DNA of 42,346 nt from a virus, in the IMG/VR virus record IMGVR_UViG_3300037140_000379, positions 1 through 42,346 of that record; one strand, given 5' to 3'. Under the pieces are notes generated by a model. The model saw nothing but the letters and a program-made list of their open reading frames with translations, searched no databases and was not told the DNA's origin. How positions within the stretch are numbered: position 1 is the stretch's first letter; every line of letters starts with the position of its first letter. Of the stretch, positions 1 through 7,430 are shown piece after piece. The position numbers and the translations under genes were made by a program.

Positions 1-48
1 CTTGTTGGAAAGCGTAATACGCTCAAGCTCTGGCATGGCGGCGACTTC
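1..48. repeat. Terminal direct repeat, left copy (circular closure)
   Basis: Bases 1-48 are identical to 42299-42346. A gene on the minus strand reads through the junction without losing frame, so this is most simply the overlap left when a circular genome is written out linearly. It is too short to be a typical terminal redundancy. Confidence 0.9.
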
Positions 49-123
49 TTTCCAAAGGGCTTTGAATTTCAAGCGGCGTGCATCACGTGCGGCAGTCTGT
101 TCGGCTGTTAGTTGGCGCTTCAT
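1..123 (-). CDS. Hypothetical protein, N-terminal part (gene spans the contig ends)
   Basis: This is the first 41 codons of a 133-residue protein that continues at 42298 down to 42020. The ATG at 123-121 overlaps the TGA of the SymE-like gene (ATGA). The start is basic and helical (MKRQLTAEQTAARDARRLKF). The rest is described at 42020-42346. I do not recognise the family. It sits in the leftward operon between a SymE-like toxin and an AAA+ ATPase. Confidence 0.85.
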   Translation of the reverse strand, partial: MKRQLTAEQTAARDARRLKFKALWKEVAAMPELERITLSNK

Positions 124-407
124 ATCGCGCCTCCATTTAAGGTGAGACCATCCGCCGCCTTGACTGTAGCCACGGTTAGCCGGTCTATCAGGTTGGTGAA
201 GTCCTCACTCCTCAACTGCGATGGAGTGCATAGCCTGATTTCCAACACTCCAGGCGAAACCGCGGTCAGTTCAACCGAACTGCCCGGTGTGAAGCCCAGC
301 GCCGTGAGCCAGCGGCCTTTGATACGCAGCAGGCTTTTGGATGGTGTGTTGTAGTCGTACTGGAAGGACTCAACTTTGATTCTCCGCGTTTCGGTATGTG
401 TCTGCAT
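120..407 (-). CDS. SymE-like toxin / AbrB-fold small protein
   Basis: 95 residues. The segment from about residue 20 to 57 fits the SymE toxin pattern: a strand with LRIKGRWLTALGF, then TPGSSVELTAVSPGVLEIRL. In SymE this hydrophobic and glycine arrangement forms a swapped-hairpin fold related to AbrB antitoxins. E. coli SymE is a toxin that affects nucleic acids or translation and is controlled by an antisense RNA. Here it is the first gene of an operon with an AAA+ ATPase and a DNA ligase, so it may instead be a nucleic-acid-binding accessory. The start ATG has GGAAAG upstream (minus strand). The stop overlaps the next start as ATGA. The family call is by motif only; toxicity is inferred. 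Confidence 0.6.
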   Translation of the reverse strand: MQTHTETRRIKVESFQYDYNTPSKSLLRIKGRWLTALGFTPGSSVELTAVSPGVLEIRLCTPSQLRSEDFTNLIDRLTVATVKAADGLTLNGGAI

Positions 408-483
408 TTTCTTTCCGCCGACTTTTACAACCTGGCTCCGGTTGTTAGTGGAGCTTGCGCCCCGGTTTAACTATTACGCGATC

Positions 484-512
484 AAATTACCCCGCAAGCC
501 CGCGCGTGTCAA
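484..512 (-). promoter_or_regulatory. Sigma70-type promoter for the leftward SymE-AAA-ligase operon
   Basis: On the minus strand, TTGACA (512-507) and TAATTT (489-484) are 17 bp apart, a near-consensus sigma70 promoter. It lies about 75 bp before the ATG at 407. An AT-rich near-palindrome CATATTTTTATATG sits just upstream (about 516-529) and could be an operator. Confidence 0.7.
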
Positions 513-601
513 CACACATATTTTTATATGCGCAACTTTATTTGCATCCCGCCGCGCCGAATGGCACAAGATATGCGTATTGATATATCTCCCTCGCCTC
601 A

Positions 602-775
602 TCACCACCTGACCGCCCTGCACCACCACCGGACCGCCTCATCACCACCGGACCGCCTCACCACCACCGGACCGCCTCACCACCACCGGACCGCCTCACC
701 ACCACCGGACCGCCTCACCACCACCGGACCGCCTCACCACCACCGGACCGCCTCACCACCACCGGACCGCCCTGC
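602..775. repeat. 19-bp tandem repeat, 8 copies plus a degenerate one
   Basis: The unit is CACCACCACCGGACCGCCT. The CCGG of successive copies falls at 629, 648, 667, 686, 705, 724, 743 and 762, exactly 19 bp apart. A degenerate copy precedes them. It is GC-rich with strong strand asymmetry and has no spacers, so it is not CRISPR. Confidence 0.9.
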
Positions 776-786
776 ACCAATCCCCA

Positions 787-845
787 TATCGTATGGGGGA
801 CATACCGGTATCGTGTGGGGAGCATACCGGTATCGTATATGTAAG
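787..845. repeat. Three 22-bp iteron-like direct repeats
   Basis: TATCGT recurs at 787, 809 and 831. The consensus is TATCGTRTGGGG followed by a short spacer and CATACCGG. A 22-bp period is two helical turns, as in iterons of plasmid replication initiators or in repressor operators. AT-rich DNA (TATATGTAAGATATAG) follows directly. Confidence 0.75.
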
Positions 846-927
846 ATATAGGGTCCTTCCACGAATCCCACAAAACAGGTGACCCAGCTCGCGGTTGTGA
901 GCCAGGGTTAGGAATTCTGGCAAAAAT

Positions 928-987
928 ATGCCAGCAGGAATGCCAGCAGGAATGCCAGCAGGAATGCCAGCAGGAATGCCAGCAGGA
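928..987. repeat. 12-bp tandem repeat, 5 copies
   Basis: ATGCCAGCAGGA is repeated at 928, 940, 952, 964 and 976. Because the period is divisible by three it opens frames on both strands (MPAG or IPAG repeats), but no gene is supported. Confidence 0.9.
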
Positions 988-1100
988 AGGACGGCAGGAC
1001 CGATTATCCAGCGTTGTTCAAGGATGGCCCGCACTGGCGTTCAGCGGCAGGAAGGCGGAGCGGCGGGCAGGCGAAGAACGTTCTTTAGGGGAGGGCGAAC

Positions 1101-1430
1101 TCAGTCGCCCTGGGCGGCGTCTTGGCAGTCGATGCGGGCGAGGGTGTCGCCGGCAAACCGCTCGATGGCGGCGACGCGAAAGGCGGCGTCGAGATAGGTG
1201 AGGGTTTCGTTGAGGGCGAATTCAGCGGGGAGATCGGCGGTGAGGACCAGGAAGGTGAGGTCGGCCTGGGGCCCGAAGGCACCGAGTTGGAGTTCTTCAT
1301 CGCGCTTGACGCTGCCGGGCAGGATGCGGATGGGGGCGCTACCGACGGCCCAAACGAAATTGGGGCAGTTGGGACCGAGGTAATCCTGGATCTGGCGGAT
1401 GCTATCCGCGTGGAGCTCGTAAGGGCTCAA
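1101..1430 (-). CDS. Putative head-tail joining protein
   Basis: 109 residues, last gene of the capsid operon. The start is TTG at 1430-1428, overlapping the TGA of the preceding gene (TTGA), so translation is probably coupled. The sequence is beta-rich with short strands around LPG, QLGAFGPQADLTFLVLTADLP and FRVAAIERFAGD, similar in size and pattern to small head-completion proteins found after the major capsid gene. The role is inferred mainly from position. Confidence 0.5.
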   Translation of the reverse strand: MSPYELHADSIRQIQDYLGPNCPNFVWAVGSAPIRILPGSVKRDEELQLGAFGPQADLTFLVLTADLPAEFALNETLTYLDAAFRVAAIERFAGDTLARIDCQDAAQGD

Positions 1431-1663
1431 GGCTTGGGGCCGGCGTCGAGGAGGGCGGCGCGCTTATTGTCGGCGACGATCTCCGCTTTGATGGCCTTTT
1501 CGACTTCGGGCGTCCAGGTGGCGACGCGGCCGGCGTGAAGCAGCGGCGCGAGGCGTTGGGCATCCTTTTTGACTTCGATGTCCACTTCGAAGGTGGCTCC
1601 TTTTTCAAGGTGCTTTCCTTCGAAGCGGCAGGAGCTGGTAACGATCAGTTTTGTGGCTGGCAT
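1427..1663 (-). CDS. Small virion-operon protein, unknown
   Basis: 78 residues, between the signal-peptide protein and the joining protein. The N-terminal half is beta (LIVTSSCRFEGKHLEKGATF), then a helical, lysine- and alanine-rich tail. It resembles small phage proteins that follow capsid genes and begin with a 'G..y.kGd.v' strand, but I cannot name a family. The ATG is at 1663. Confidence 0.5.
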   Translation of the reverse strand: MPATKLIVTSSCRFEGKHLEKGATFEVDIEVKKDAQRLAPLLHAGRVATWTPEVEKAIKAEIVADNKRAALLDAGPKP

Positions 1664-1678
1664 AGAATTGTATAGATT

Positions 1679-2266
1679 TTACGGAACGTCGGCGGCGCGG
1701 CCGGTGAGGGTCGCGGACACGACTGATTGAGTGCCGGAGAGTCCCCACAAGACGGACAGGTAGCGGCCGCAGTCCTGCAGGTTGATGCCCAGCGTCCAGG
1801 TTCCACCGCCGGTGGTGGTAATTGCCGCGGTGGCGGCCGTGGGAGGAACGAGATAGGGGGTCGCCCAGCCGGCGGTGGCGGCGGTCGGCGTGGTCACAGT
1901 GCCGGGCATTTGCCAGACATTGGTGCCCTTCAAGGTCGTGGTCGCGTAAGTGCGATTCGTATAAATGACCGTGGTGGCGGTGGCGAGGACATAGGTGGCC
2001 GCCGTCCAGTTGGTCATATCGGGCGAGCTGGAGACCGTGACGGTGGTCGCGGCGGAATCCACGGCGACGCAGGTCAAGTCGAGCTTGCCGACGCCACGGA
2101 ACATGGAGACATCGACGGTATTGGAGGCCGTCGCGGAGAGTGTCCTGGCCGCCGTGATCGCAATAGTGCGCGGTTCGCCGAAGTAGTCGAAGCCGACGCC
2201 GAGCGCGGGCAGGGCGGAGAGCACGAGGGTCGCGATGGCCAGGAAGGTGAAGAGCTTGTTTTTCAT
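1679..2266 (-). CDS. Signal-peptide protein in the capsid operon (possible head decoration)
   Basis: 195 residues. The N-terminus is a textbook Sec signal: lysines, a hydrophobic core (LFTFLAIATLVLSALPALG), and a small-residue cleavage region near residue 23. The rest is rich in Thr, Ala and Val and looks all-beta, like capsid decoration or fibre proteins. It follows the capsid gene after a 27-bp word repeat. An export signal on a product encoded among capsid genes is unexpected: it may be used, or be inherited from a host surface protein. Confidence 0.6.
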   Translation of the reverse strand: MKNKLFTFLAIATLVLSALPALGVGFDYFGEPRTIAITAARTLSATASNTVDVSMFRGVGKLDLTCVAVDSAATTVTVSSSPDMTNWTAATYVLATATTVIYTNRTYATTTLKGTNVWQMPGTVTTPTAATAGWATPYLVPPTAATAAITTTGGGTWTLGINLQDCGRYLSVLWGLSGTQSVVSATLTGRAADVP

Positions 2267-2293
2267 AATCGGTAATCAGTGATCGGTGATCGG
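2267..2293. repeat. Intergenic word repeat (GTAATCAGTGATCGG type)
   Basis: Iterations of ATCGGTAATCAGTGATCGG lie between the capsid stop and the next start. From memory this phrase is common between genes in Verrucomicrobiota. Confidence 0.6.
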
Positions 2294-4303
2294 TTATTGG
2301 TTGCCGCGGTCGGCGCTCACGGCGAAGGACTGGGCATGGCGGACGGCGACATCTCCGTAGGTGTTGCAGGTGACGCGGACTTCGCCCTGGGTGTCCAACG
2401 TATAGGGGTTCACGATGAAGTCGTAGCCGCCCCACATGGCGGGGCCGATGCAGTCTTCCCAGTTTCCGAAGAAGACCTGGTTGTTGAGGATCTGGTTGGT
2501 GGCGGCAGCACGGTAGCCGTTCACCTCGCCGTCGGAACTGCCGTCGCCCTGGTCGCCCTTATCCCAAAGGAAGATCGGGAATGTACTGGCGGCGATCTTG
2601 GGGATGGCCTTCCAGGCGCCGCGGACGGCGGGGGTGGTGGCGTAGGCCATGTTGCCGGCGTCGGCATTCGCGACGCCGAGGTCGGTCTCGAACTCAAGGA
2701 CCTTAGCCCAGGTGGCGGTGGCGCCGAAGAGGACCGAGCCGATGCCGGGGGTATTGAAGATGCCCATGGGTTCATCGTTCGCGCCGGCGCCTTGGAGGAT
2801 CAGGTAATCCCATTTGATGGCCAACACCTTCATGATGTCGTCGCGGATGAAATTCTCCACGTCGGTCGAGGACTGGAGCAGCAGTTGGCGGGTGTAATCG
2901 TTCCAAGCGCCCACGCGATGGGGGCTGAGGGGGATCTGATCGAGGGCCTGGGTGCTCTTGGTGAGCGCGGCGCTCTCGGGCACCGCGTAGGCGGTGGCGG
3001 CGCCGGTCTGGCGGGGAATGGCGACATTGCCAGCGAGGCCGGAGAGGGATTGGACACCGAGGCGCTCGCAGACCATGCGGTTGCGGAGAATCTCGATGAT
3101 GGGGACCTGGAGAATGGTGGGGACCAAGGCGCCGCCCTGGGCGAAGACGCCGACCTGGAGGTCGCGCTTACCGTGGCGGTAACTGCGGGCGCGCACGCGC
3201 ATCATGGCATCGGGAGGGACCCAGACGCCTTCGGGTTCGACGCCGATCTTGAGGCCGCACATGGCTTCATGCACTTCGCCCTCGAGGCCTTCGACTCGCC
3301 CCTTATTGACCAACATCGAGCGCAGCGCGCGACCGATGGAGTATTCCTCCTGCTCGGTTTCGTTCATGCCGAGGGAGCGCATGGTGATGGGATTGGCTTT
3401 CTTGACGCCGGGAAGAGCGGCGAGCAGCTCGGCATTGAAGTCTTCGGCGCTCTTGTTTTCGTCGATGGCCTTCTGGGCCAGGGAGCGGAACTGTTCGGCG
3501 GCCTGTGGGAAATTCTTGGCCAGCTCGCTGGCGGCCAGGGAGATGCGTTTGCTGCGAGAGCGTTCCTCATCGCGGGCGCGGTTGCCCACGACGGTGAGGT
3601 CGGGAGACGCGGTGGCCGCGGGTGAGGTGGTGAGGGTGGTGGCGCCGCCGCCGGCGGCCGGAGTGGGGTCCAATAAGATCTTCATGCGTTCGTTGGTACT
3701 TTCACGTTTTGCACCTTGGGGGGCGTCAACGGTGGCGACGGGCAAAGCGGACAGGCTGTCCGCGCGCCGGGGGGCGTCCGTTAGTTCGTAGGTGCCATCG
3801 GCGAGCATACGGAGGCCGCGGCCAATGCCGGTCCGGGGATCCTCGGGCGCTGACACGATGCTTATCTCATAAGGCTGCCACTTAAAACGAAGCGCGGCGC
3901 GGCCCGTGGTCCCTTTCGAGGAGGATTTCACGGCGATCAGGTTGTAGCCAACGGAGACATGCTTCCGGATGCCGTCGAGCACGTCCTGGAAAATCGCTTC
4001 GCCCTCCGGCAACTTGGAAAAGCGCGCCGTGGCCCGTCCCACTTTCTCATCCCTATCGATTTCAGCGTTCTCGACGACACCGCGCTGCCGCTTGAGATCG
4101 TGCATCTCGCACAGCGGGGCTCCATCGTTTAGAAGGCTGAGGTCCACGTCTTCGGGGTCGTGGCTAAGGATTTCCTCGAATTCCTCACCGTCGTCGGTCT
4201 GACGGATAACGGGAAATTCGGAGGAGAAGACCATGGAGACCGTCCGGTTTTCTTTGACGGCCTTGGCCCGGTCGAGGGTGAAGCTGCGAAACATTTTCGG
4301 CAT
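2294..4303 (-). CDS. Prohead protease-major capsid protein fusion (HK97 type)
   Basis: 669 residues from the ATG at 4303 (MPKMFRSF); longer frames upstream run into a dispersed repeat. Residues 1-165 look like an S78/U35-type prohead protease with His68 (CEMHD) and Ser117 (HVSVGY). A linker of about 40 residues follows, then an alpha-helical scaffold-like delta segment (about 215-300), then an HK97-fold capsid domain with NxxV...IPRQTG, W-and-LLLQSS helices and a C-terminal strand cluster. The protease would process the shell from within. The linker contains an in-frame copy of the dispersed repeat (3745-3768), and an internal ATG at 3685 could start a separate capsid protein. It heads the leftward capsid operon. 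The call is firm; whether one or two proteins are made is open. Confidence 0.88.
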   Translation of the reverse strand: MPKMFRSFTLDRAKAVKENRTVSMVFSSEFPVIRQTDDGEEFEEILSHDPEDVDLSLLNDGAPLCEMHDLKRQRGVVENAEIDRDEKVGRATARFSKLPEGEAIFQDVLDGIRKHVSVGYNLIAVKSSSKGTTGRAALRFKWQPYEISIVSAPEDPRTGIGRGLRMLADGTYELTDAPRRADSLSALPVATVDAPQGAKRESTNERMKILLDPTPAAGGGATTLTTSPAATASPDLTVVGNRARDEERSRSKRISLAASELAKNFPQAAEQFRSLAQKAIDENKSAEDFNAELLAALPGVKKANPITMRSLGMNETEQEEYSIGRALRSMLVNKGRVEGLEGEVHEAMCGLKIGVEPEGVWVPPDAMMRVRARSYRHGKRDLQVGVFAQGGALVPTILQVPIIEILRNRMVCERLGVQSLSGLAGNVAIPRQTGAATAYAVPESAALTKSTQALDQIPLSPHRVGAWNDYTRQLLLQSSTDVENFIRDDIMKVLAIKWDYLILQGAGANDEPMGIFNTPGIGSVLFGATATWAKVLEFETDLGVANADAGNMAYATTPAVRGAWKAIPKIAASTFPIFLWDKGDQGDGSSDGEVNGYRAAATNQILNNQVFFGNWEDCIGPAMWGGYDFIVNPYTLDTQGEVRVTCNTYGDVAVRHAQSFAVSADRGNQ
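3745..3768. repeat. Dispersed palindromic repeat R1 inside the protease-capsid linker
   Basis: AAGCGGACAGGCTGTCCGCG plus CGCC. GCGGACA and TGTCCGC form the palindrome. It encodes RRADSLSA in the fusion linker. It belongs to the same family as copies at 4330, 5087, 6712, 7317, 9786, 13394, 13429, 13992 and 20354. Confidence 0.85.
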
Positions 4304-4329
4304 TTGCTTGGGGAGAGGAGTCAATGCAC

Positions 4330-4353
4330 AAGCGGACAGGATGTCCGCGCGCC
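4330..4353. repeat. Dispersed palindromic repeat R1
   Basis: AAGCGGACAGGATGTCCGCG plus CGCC, in the short gap between the divergent capsid and gpW-like genes. The hairpin may act at the RNA level in either leader. Confidence 0.85.
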
Positions 4354-4378
4354 TTGGTTGACCGCTTGGCATGGTCAA

Positions 4379-5038
4379 ATGCCCGAATGGCCTTATATCA
4401 CCGAAGCGCAAGACCTGCCGGATGGGCAGCTTAAGCCCTACAAAGAGCCTGAATCGATTGTGGCAGGCGACACGGCGCTATGGCGGCGGGCATTCGAGAA
4501 GTACCCGGCGAGCCAGGGTTGGAGTCTGCGCTATAGCCTGCGGGGCATTCCGGGGGCGGGCAGCGATTTCGCGAGCCAAGCCAATGGAGACGAACACCTG
4601 GTCATCATTCCGGGGGCGACAACGGCCGACTGGCCGCCAGGGAAATACCGCATCCAGGGGTATGCCGAGAATTTGAGCGCGGTGCCGATCGGGGCCCCCC
4701 CGGGGACGCCGGCGAGTTCGCTGCGTTACACGATTTACAGCGGTTACCTGGTAATACGGGGCAACCTGGCGGCGACGGACCCGGAAATAGATCTCCGCAG
4801 CCATGCGCAGATCTGCGTCGATAACATCGAGGCCGTGTTACAGGGCCGGGCGACCAGCGACGTGCTGGAGAGCGAGATTGAGGGGACCAAGATCGCGCGG
4901 ATTCCGGTGAAGGATCTGCTGCTGTTTCGGGATCGGTACCTGGCGGAGATTGAGAGCCAGAACCGGGAAGCGCGGGCGAAGGAGGGGCGGGCTACCGGAA
5001 GGACGATTTTTGCGAGGTTTACGCCGGTGGGAAGGTAG
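4379..5038 (+). CDS. Head protein with gpW-like C-terminal domain
   Basis: 219 residues from the ATG at 4379 (MPEWPYITEAQDL). The longer open frame upstream reads through repeat R1 and lies antisense to the capsid gene. The N-terminal 130 residues look beta-rich. The C-terminal 70 (IEAVLQGRATSD, IARIPVKDLLLFRDRYLAEI) match the helix-hairpin-helix of lambda gpW-type connectors, which sit under the portal and are encoded between terminase and portal. It lies just before the portal gene, separated by repeats. Assignment is by pattern and position. Confidence 0.6.
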   Translation: MPEWPYITEAQDLPDGQLKPYKEPESIVAGDTALWRRAFEKYPASQGWSLRYSLRGIPGAGSDFASQANGDEHLVIIPGATTADWPPGKYRIQGYAENLSAVPIGAPPGTPASSLRYTIYSGYLVIRGNLAATDPEIDLRSHAQICVDNIEAVLQGRATSDVLESEIEGTKIARIPVKDLLLFRDRYLAEIESQNREARAKEGRATGRTIFARFTPVGR

Positions 5039-5046
5039 GGAAAATG

Positions 5047-5110
5047 AGGAAAGCAGAAAGCAGAAAGCAGAAATTGGCTCAGGGAAAAGCGGACAGGATG
5101 TCCGCGCGCC
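5047..5110. repeat. Intergenic repeats R3 (AAAGCAG iterations) and R1
   Basis: GAGGAAAGCAGAAAGCAGAA iterations (5047-5076) followed by R1 (5087-5110), ending 16 bases before the portal ATG. The same R3 phrase recurs at 9151 and 13339. Confidence 0.85.
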
Positions 5111-5126
5111 GGGGACGATCCAAATC

Positions 5127-6707
5127 ATGAAATTTCCAAGTTTGAGCCGCCTGTTTGGGGCGCCGCCGCCGGCGCCGCCGATCATCCAGCGGCCCTTGCA
5201 GCGTGTCCAGGTGACCGTGGGGGCGCGGCGGGGGCAGCGGATGTATGCCGGGGCGCAGGTGACGCGGCTGAATACGGACTGGCCGATCACACTGACGAGC
5301 GCGAACGCGGAGATTCTGGTGAGCGCGATCGCGTTGCGGAGCCGGAACCGGCAATTGGAGCGCGATGACGACTATTTTCGGAACATGCTGTGGCTGCTGG
5401 AGAACAATGTCGTGGGGCATCGCGGGGTAAAGTTTCTGCTGAAGCTGAAAGGGGATGATGAGGGGAGCTATGACACGCCGCTGATCAAGGAGGTTCGGCA
5501 CGCCTGGCATCGTTATTTGCGGCCTCGCAACTGCACGGTATCCCGCAATCTCTCGGGCGTGGAGGTGCAGCGGCTGGCGATGCGGGCGCTGGCGCGGGAT
5601 GGGGTGATGCCGTTTCGGATTTATCGCGGGTTCGACAACGAGTTCAACTTCGCGATCGAGCCGATTGAATGCGACCGGCTGGATCACAATTGGAACCGTC
5701 CGGCGGGCAGCGAGCGTCCGGGCGATCCTTACGGGCGCAATGAAATCCAGTTCGGCGTCGAGATGGACCGATTCAAGGCGCCGGTGGCGTATCACATCCT
5801 GACGCGGCATCCGGGCGACGTGTTTGCCTGGCGGGCGGGCCCGAAGTATCGGGAGCGGGTGCCGGCGCAGGACATCCTGGCGCTGTGGACAGTAGAAAGG
5901 GGCGGCCAGTTCATCGGGATGCCACTCTGGCCATCGGTGGGGGCGCGGCTGAACATGGTGCACCGGTATGAAGAGGCGGAGTTGGTCGCGGCGCGGGTGG
6001 CGGCGGCGAAGGGCGGCTGGTTCAAGAAGGACCCGAACGGTCCGCAGGCGTCGCATTACGAGGGGCCCGAGGATGGGCAGGGGAACAAGCTGACCAACAC
6101 GGAGCCGGGGATGTGGGAGGAGCTGCCGGTGGGGTTCGACCCGATTATCAACGATCCGAAGCATCCGGTGGACGCCTTCGAACCGTTTATGAAGGCGCAA
6201 TTGCGCGGGGCGAGCGCGGGGGCGAGCCTGCCATATAATTCGGTGGCAAGTGACCTGGAAGGGGTCAACTACTCATCCATTCGCGCGGGTCTGCTCGATG
6301 CGAGAGATGGGTTTAAGTATCTGCAAGAGCTGCTGGCCTGGAAGCTGATGGAGCCGTGGTTTGAGGCCTGGCTGCCTTATGCCGTGATGTCGGGTCAGCT
6401 CGACGTGGGGCTGGAGCGCATCCCGGACATCCTCGATTCGATGTGTTGGTATGGGCGGCGGTGGGGCTGGGTGGACCCGCTGAACGACACGCGAGCGGAC
6501 GCCATGGCGGTGGAGTGCGGGTTCACGTCGCGGCGGCGGGTGATTGCCGAGAGCGTCGAGGGCGGGGATGTGGAAGAGGTATTCGAGGAGCAAGACGAGG
6601 ACCAGAAGCTGGCGGCGAAGCACGGGTTGGAATTCGGGATCTACAAGCCGAAGGGCGGGGTGGAGCCGCCGGCGGACGCTAAGGAGCCGGATGCGGTGCC
6701 GATTTGA
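5127..6707 (+). CDS. Phage portal protein (lambda gpB family)
   Basis: 526 residues from the ATG at 5127 (MKFPSLSRLFG). It forms the dodecameric DNA channel at one head vertex and docks the terminase. Lambda-type landmarks: an N-terminal alpha/beta domain with RNRQLERDDDYFRNML, the DPYGRNEIQFGVEMD then APVAYHIL strand pair, RVPAQDILALW, and a C-terminal crown-side segment NYSSIRAGLLDARDGF followed by LMEPWFEAWL. The C-terminus is acidic. It lies on the opposite strand from both capsid and terminase genes. The longer frame upstream reads through repeats and is rejected. Confidence 0.9.
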   Translation: MKFPSLSRLFGAPPPAPPIIQRPLQRVQVTVGARRGQRMYAGAQVTRLNTDWPITLTSANAEILVSAIALRSRNRQLERDDDYFRNMLWLLENNVVGHRGVKFLLKLKGDDEGSYDTPLIKEVRHAWHRYLRPRNCTVSRNLSGVEVQRLAMRALARDGVMPFRIYRGFDNEFNFAIEPIECDRLDHNWNRPAGSERPGDPYGRNEIQFGVEMDRFKAPVAYHILTRHPGDVFAWRAGPKYRERVPAQDILALWTVERGGQFIGMPLWPSVGARLNMVHRYEEAELVAARVAAAKGGWFKKDPNGPQASHYEGPEDGQGNKLTNTEPGMWEELPVGFDPIINDPKHPVDAFEPFMKAQLRGASAGASLPYNSVASDLEGVNYSSIRAGLLDARDGFKYLQELLAWKLMEPWFEAWLPYAVMSGQLDVGLERIPDILDSMCWYGRRWGWVDPLNDTRADAMAVECGFTSRRRVIAESVEGGDVEEVFEEQDEDQKLAAKHGLEFGIYKPKGGVEPPADAKEPDAVPI

Positions 6708-6711
6708 CGGT

Positions 6712-6735
6712 AAGCGGACAAGATGTCCGCGCGCC
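6712..6735. repeat. Dispersed palindromic repeat R1
   Basis: AAGCGGACAAGATGTCCGCG plus CGCC, five bases after the portal stop. One substitution (GG to AA) differs from the family form. Confidence 0.8.
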
Positions 6736-6739
6736 GTCA

Positions 6740-7039
6740 GGAGAAGGGCGGCCAACGGTTTTGACGAGCGAGGCTGCGCTCGGAGGCAAAGCAACCCAGC
6801 CGCTCAGGTTAATATCGCAGGGTGGAGCAGGGAACATCCGCTGAACTTTCCAAAAAAAGCCGGTCAGAACGCACATTGTGTCATCTCGATGGGCGCAGTT
6901 CATGCAGTTATGGACGGTAGATCCAATCACATAGACCAGAGAATGGCGGGGTTTGGAGTGATGGTCAAGCGGCCGAATGAGGAGCAGATCAGGAGAACGG
7001 CGGCCAACAGTTTTGACGAGCGAGACTGCGCTCGGAGGC
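6740..7039. repeat. Pair of about 48-bp direct repeats flanking 200 bp
   Basis: Copies at 6740-6787 and 6991-7039 share GGCGGCCAAC, TTTTGACGAGCGAG and TGCGCTCGGAGGC with a few differences. The second copy forms the 3' end of the LuxR-type gene. Between them I see no convincing gene; a minus-strand frame with CMNCAHRDDTMC could be a remnant of a small zinc-binding protein. Confidence 0.75.
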
Positions 7040-7264
7040 GGCGAGGAGGCAGTTGATTTTGCGGGCGACGGATTCGATTTCGCGGTGATGGATTTTGGAA
7101 ACAAGGTGGGTGGTGGAGTGAGACTGGGTGCGGGCCAGGGCATGGCTGCAATGGGTTTTGACGGTGGCGAGGCTTAGATGGAGGAGGCTGGCGATCTCTT
7201 TGTAAGAGAGGCCGTGCTGCTGGAGTTTATTGATCTGGCGCTGGCGCGGGGACAGCTTATCCAT
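6989..7264 (-). CDS. Small LuxR-type helix-turn-helix regulator
   Basis: 91 residues. The first 45 form a GerE/LuxR DNA-binding domain: LSPRQRQINKLQQHGLSYKE, then IASLLHLSLATVKTHCSHAL, with the canonical 'S.ReveVl.l...G.s.keIA..L..s..TVk.H' spacing. There is no receiver or ligand domain, so it is a stand-alone DNA binder, possibly a phage switch protein. Its last 17 residues are encoded by the duplicated repeat at 6991-7039, so the C-terminus was probably altered by that repeat. Confidence 0.75.
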   Translation of the reverse strand: MDKLSPRQRQINKLQQHGLSYKEIASLLHLSLATVKTHCSHALARTQSHSTTHLVSKIHHREIESVARKINCLLAASERSLARQNCWPPFS

Positions 7265-7316
7265 GGAGGAAAGGTAGCGGTTGTTACCGGGAAGTCAATG
7301 ACATAGTGGACGGGCA

Positions 7317-7393
7317 AAGCGGACAGCAGCGCTAATTCAATAGGAGATCAGAGACTCCTGACGTCGTCTCCTACAGCCTCATGGTCCGCGCGC
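7317..7393. repeat. Repeat R1 interrupted by repeat R2
   Basis: The left half of R1 (AAAGCGGACAG, from 7317) and the right half (GTCCGCGCGCC, to about 7393) are separated by some 50 bp holding R2 (GAGACTCCTGACGTCGTCTC at 7351, then CTACA). This looks like one dispersed repeat inserted into another. Confidence 0.75.
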
Positions 7394-7430
7394 CGGCATA
7401 GTACATAAGGTTGACCAGACGGCGGGGGAG

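Larger units (their letters stand above)
408..1100. other. Non-coding region with promoter and stacked tandem repeats
   Basis: About 690 bp between the leftward SymE operon and the end of the leftward capsid operon. It holds the promoter at 484-512, a 19-bp repeat array, three 22-bp iteron-like repeats and a 12-bp repeat array. The open frames across it are made of the repeats (HHHRTASPPPD or IPAG iterations) and I do not believe they are genes. It is a candidate for a cis-acting site such as an origin, partition or packaging site. Confidence 0.6.

Noticed and set aside
602-775. Possible CRISPR array
   Set aside because: Units are contiguous with no unique spacers, and there are no cas genes.
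528-1034. Frames through the 19-bp and 12-bp tandem repeats
   Set aside because: They translate to pure repeats and have no conserved domain or good ribosome site.
1605-2435. 276-codon minus frame overlapping the signal-peptide protein
   Set aside because: Arg/His-rich out-of-frame product crossing a word repeat; the 195-residue frame has a signal peptide and regular codon use.
2279-3625. 448-codon plus-strand frame antisense to the capsid gene
   Set aside because: It is a shadow of GC-rich coding DNA. The minus frame has clear protease and capsid motifs, while this frame is low-complexity Gly/Ala/Asp with no domain.
4330-4353. R1 as an intrinsic terminator
   Set aside because: The palindrome has no T-run on either side and occurs upstream of starts more than after stops.
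6880-6988. Cys-rich minus-strand frame (CMNCAHRDDTMC)
   Set aside because: It lies between duplicated repeats without a convincing start or conserved length; at most a remnant.
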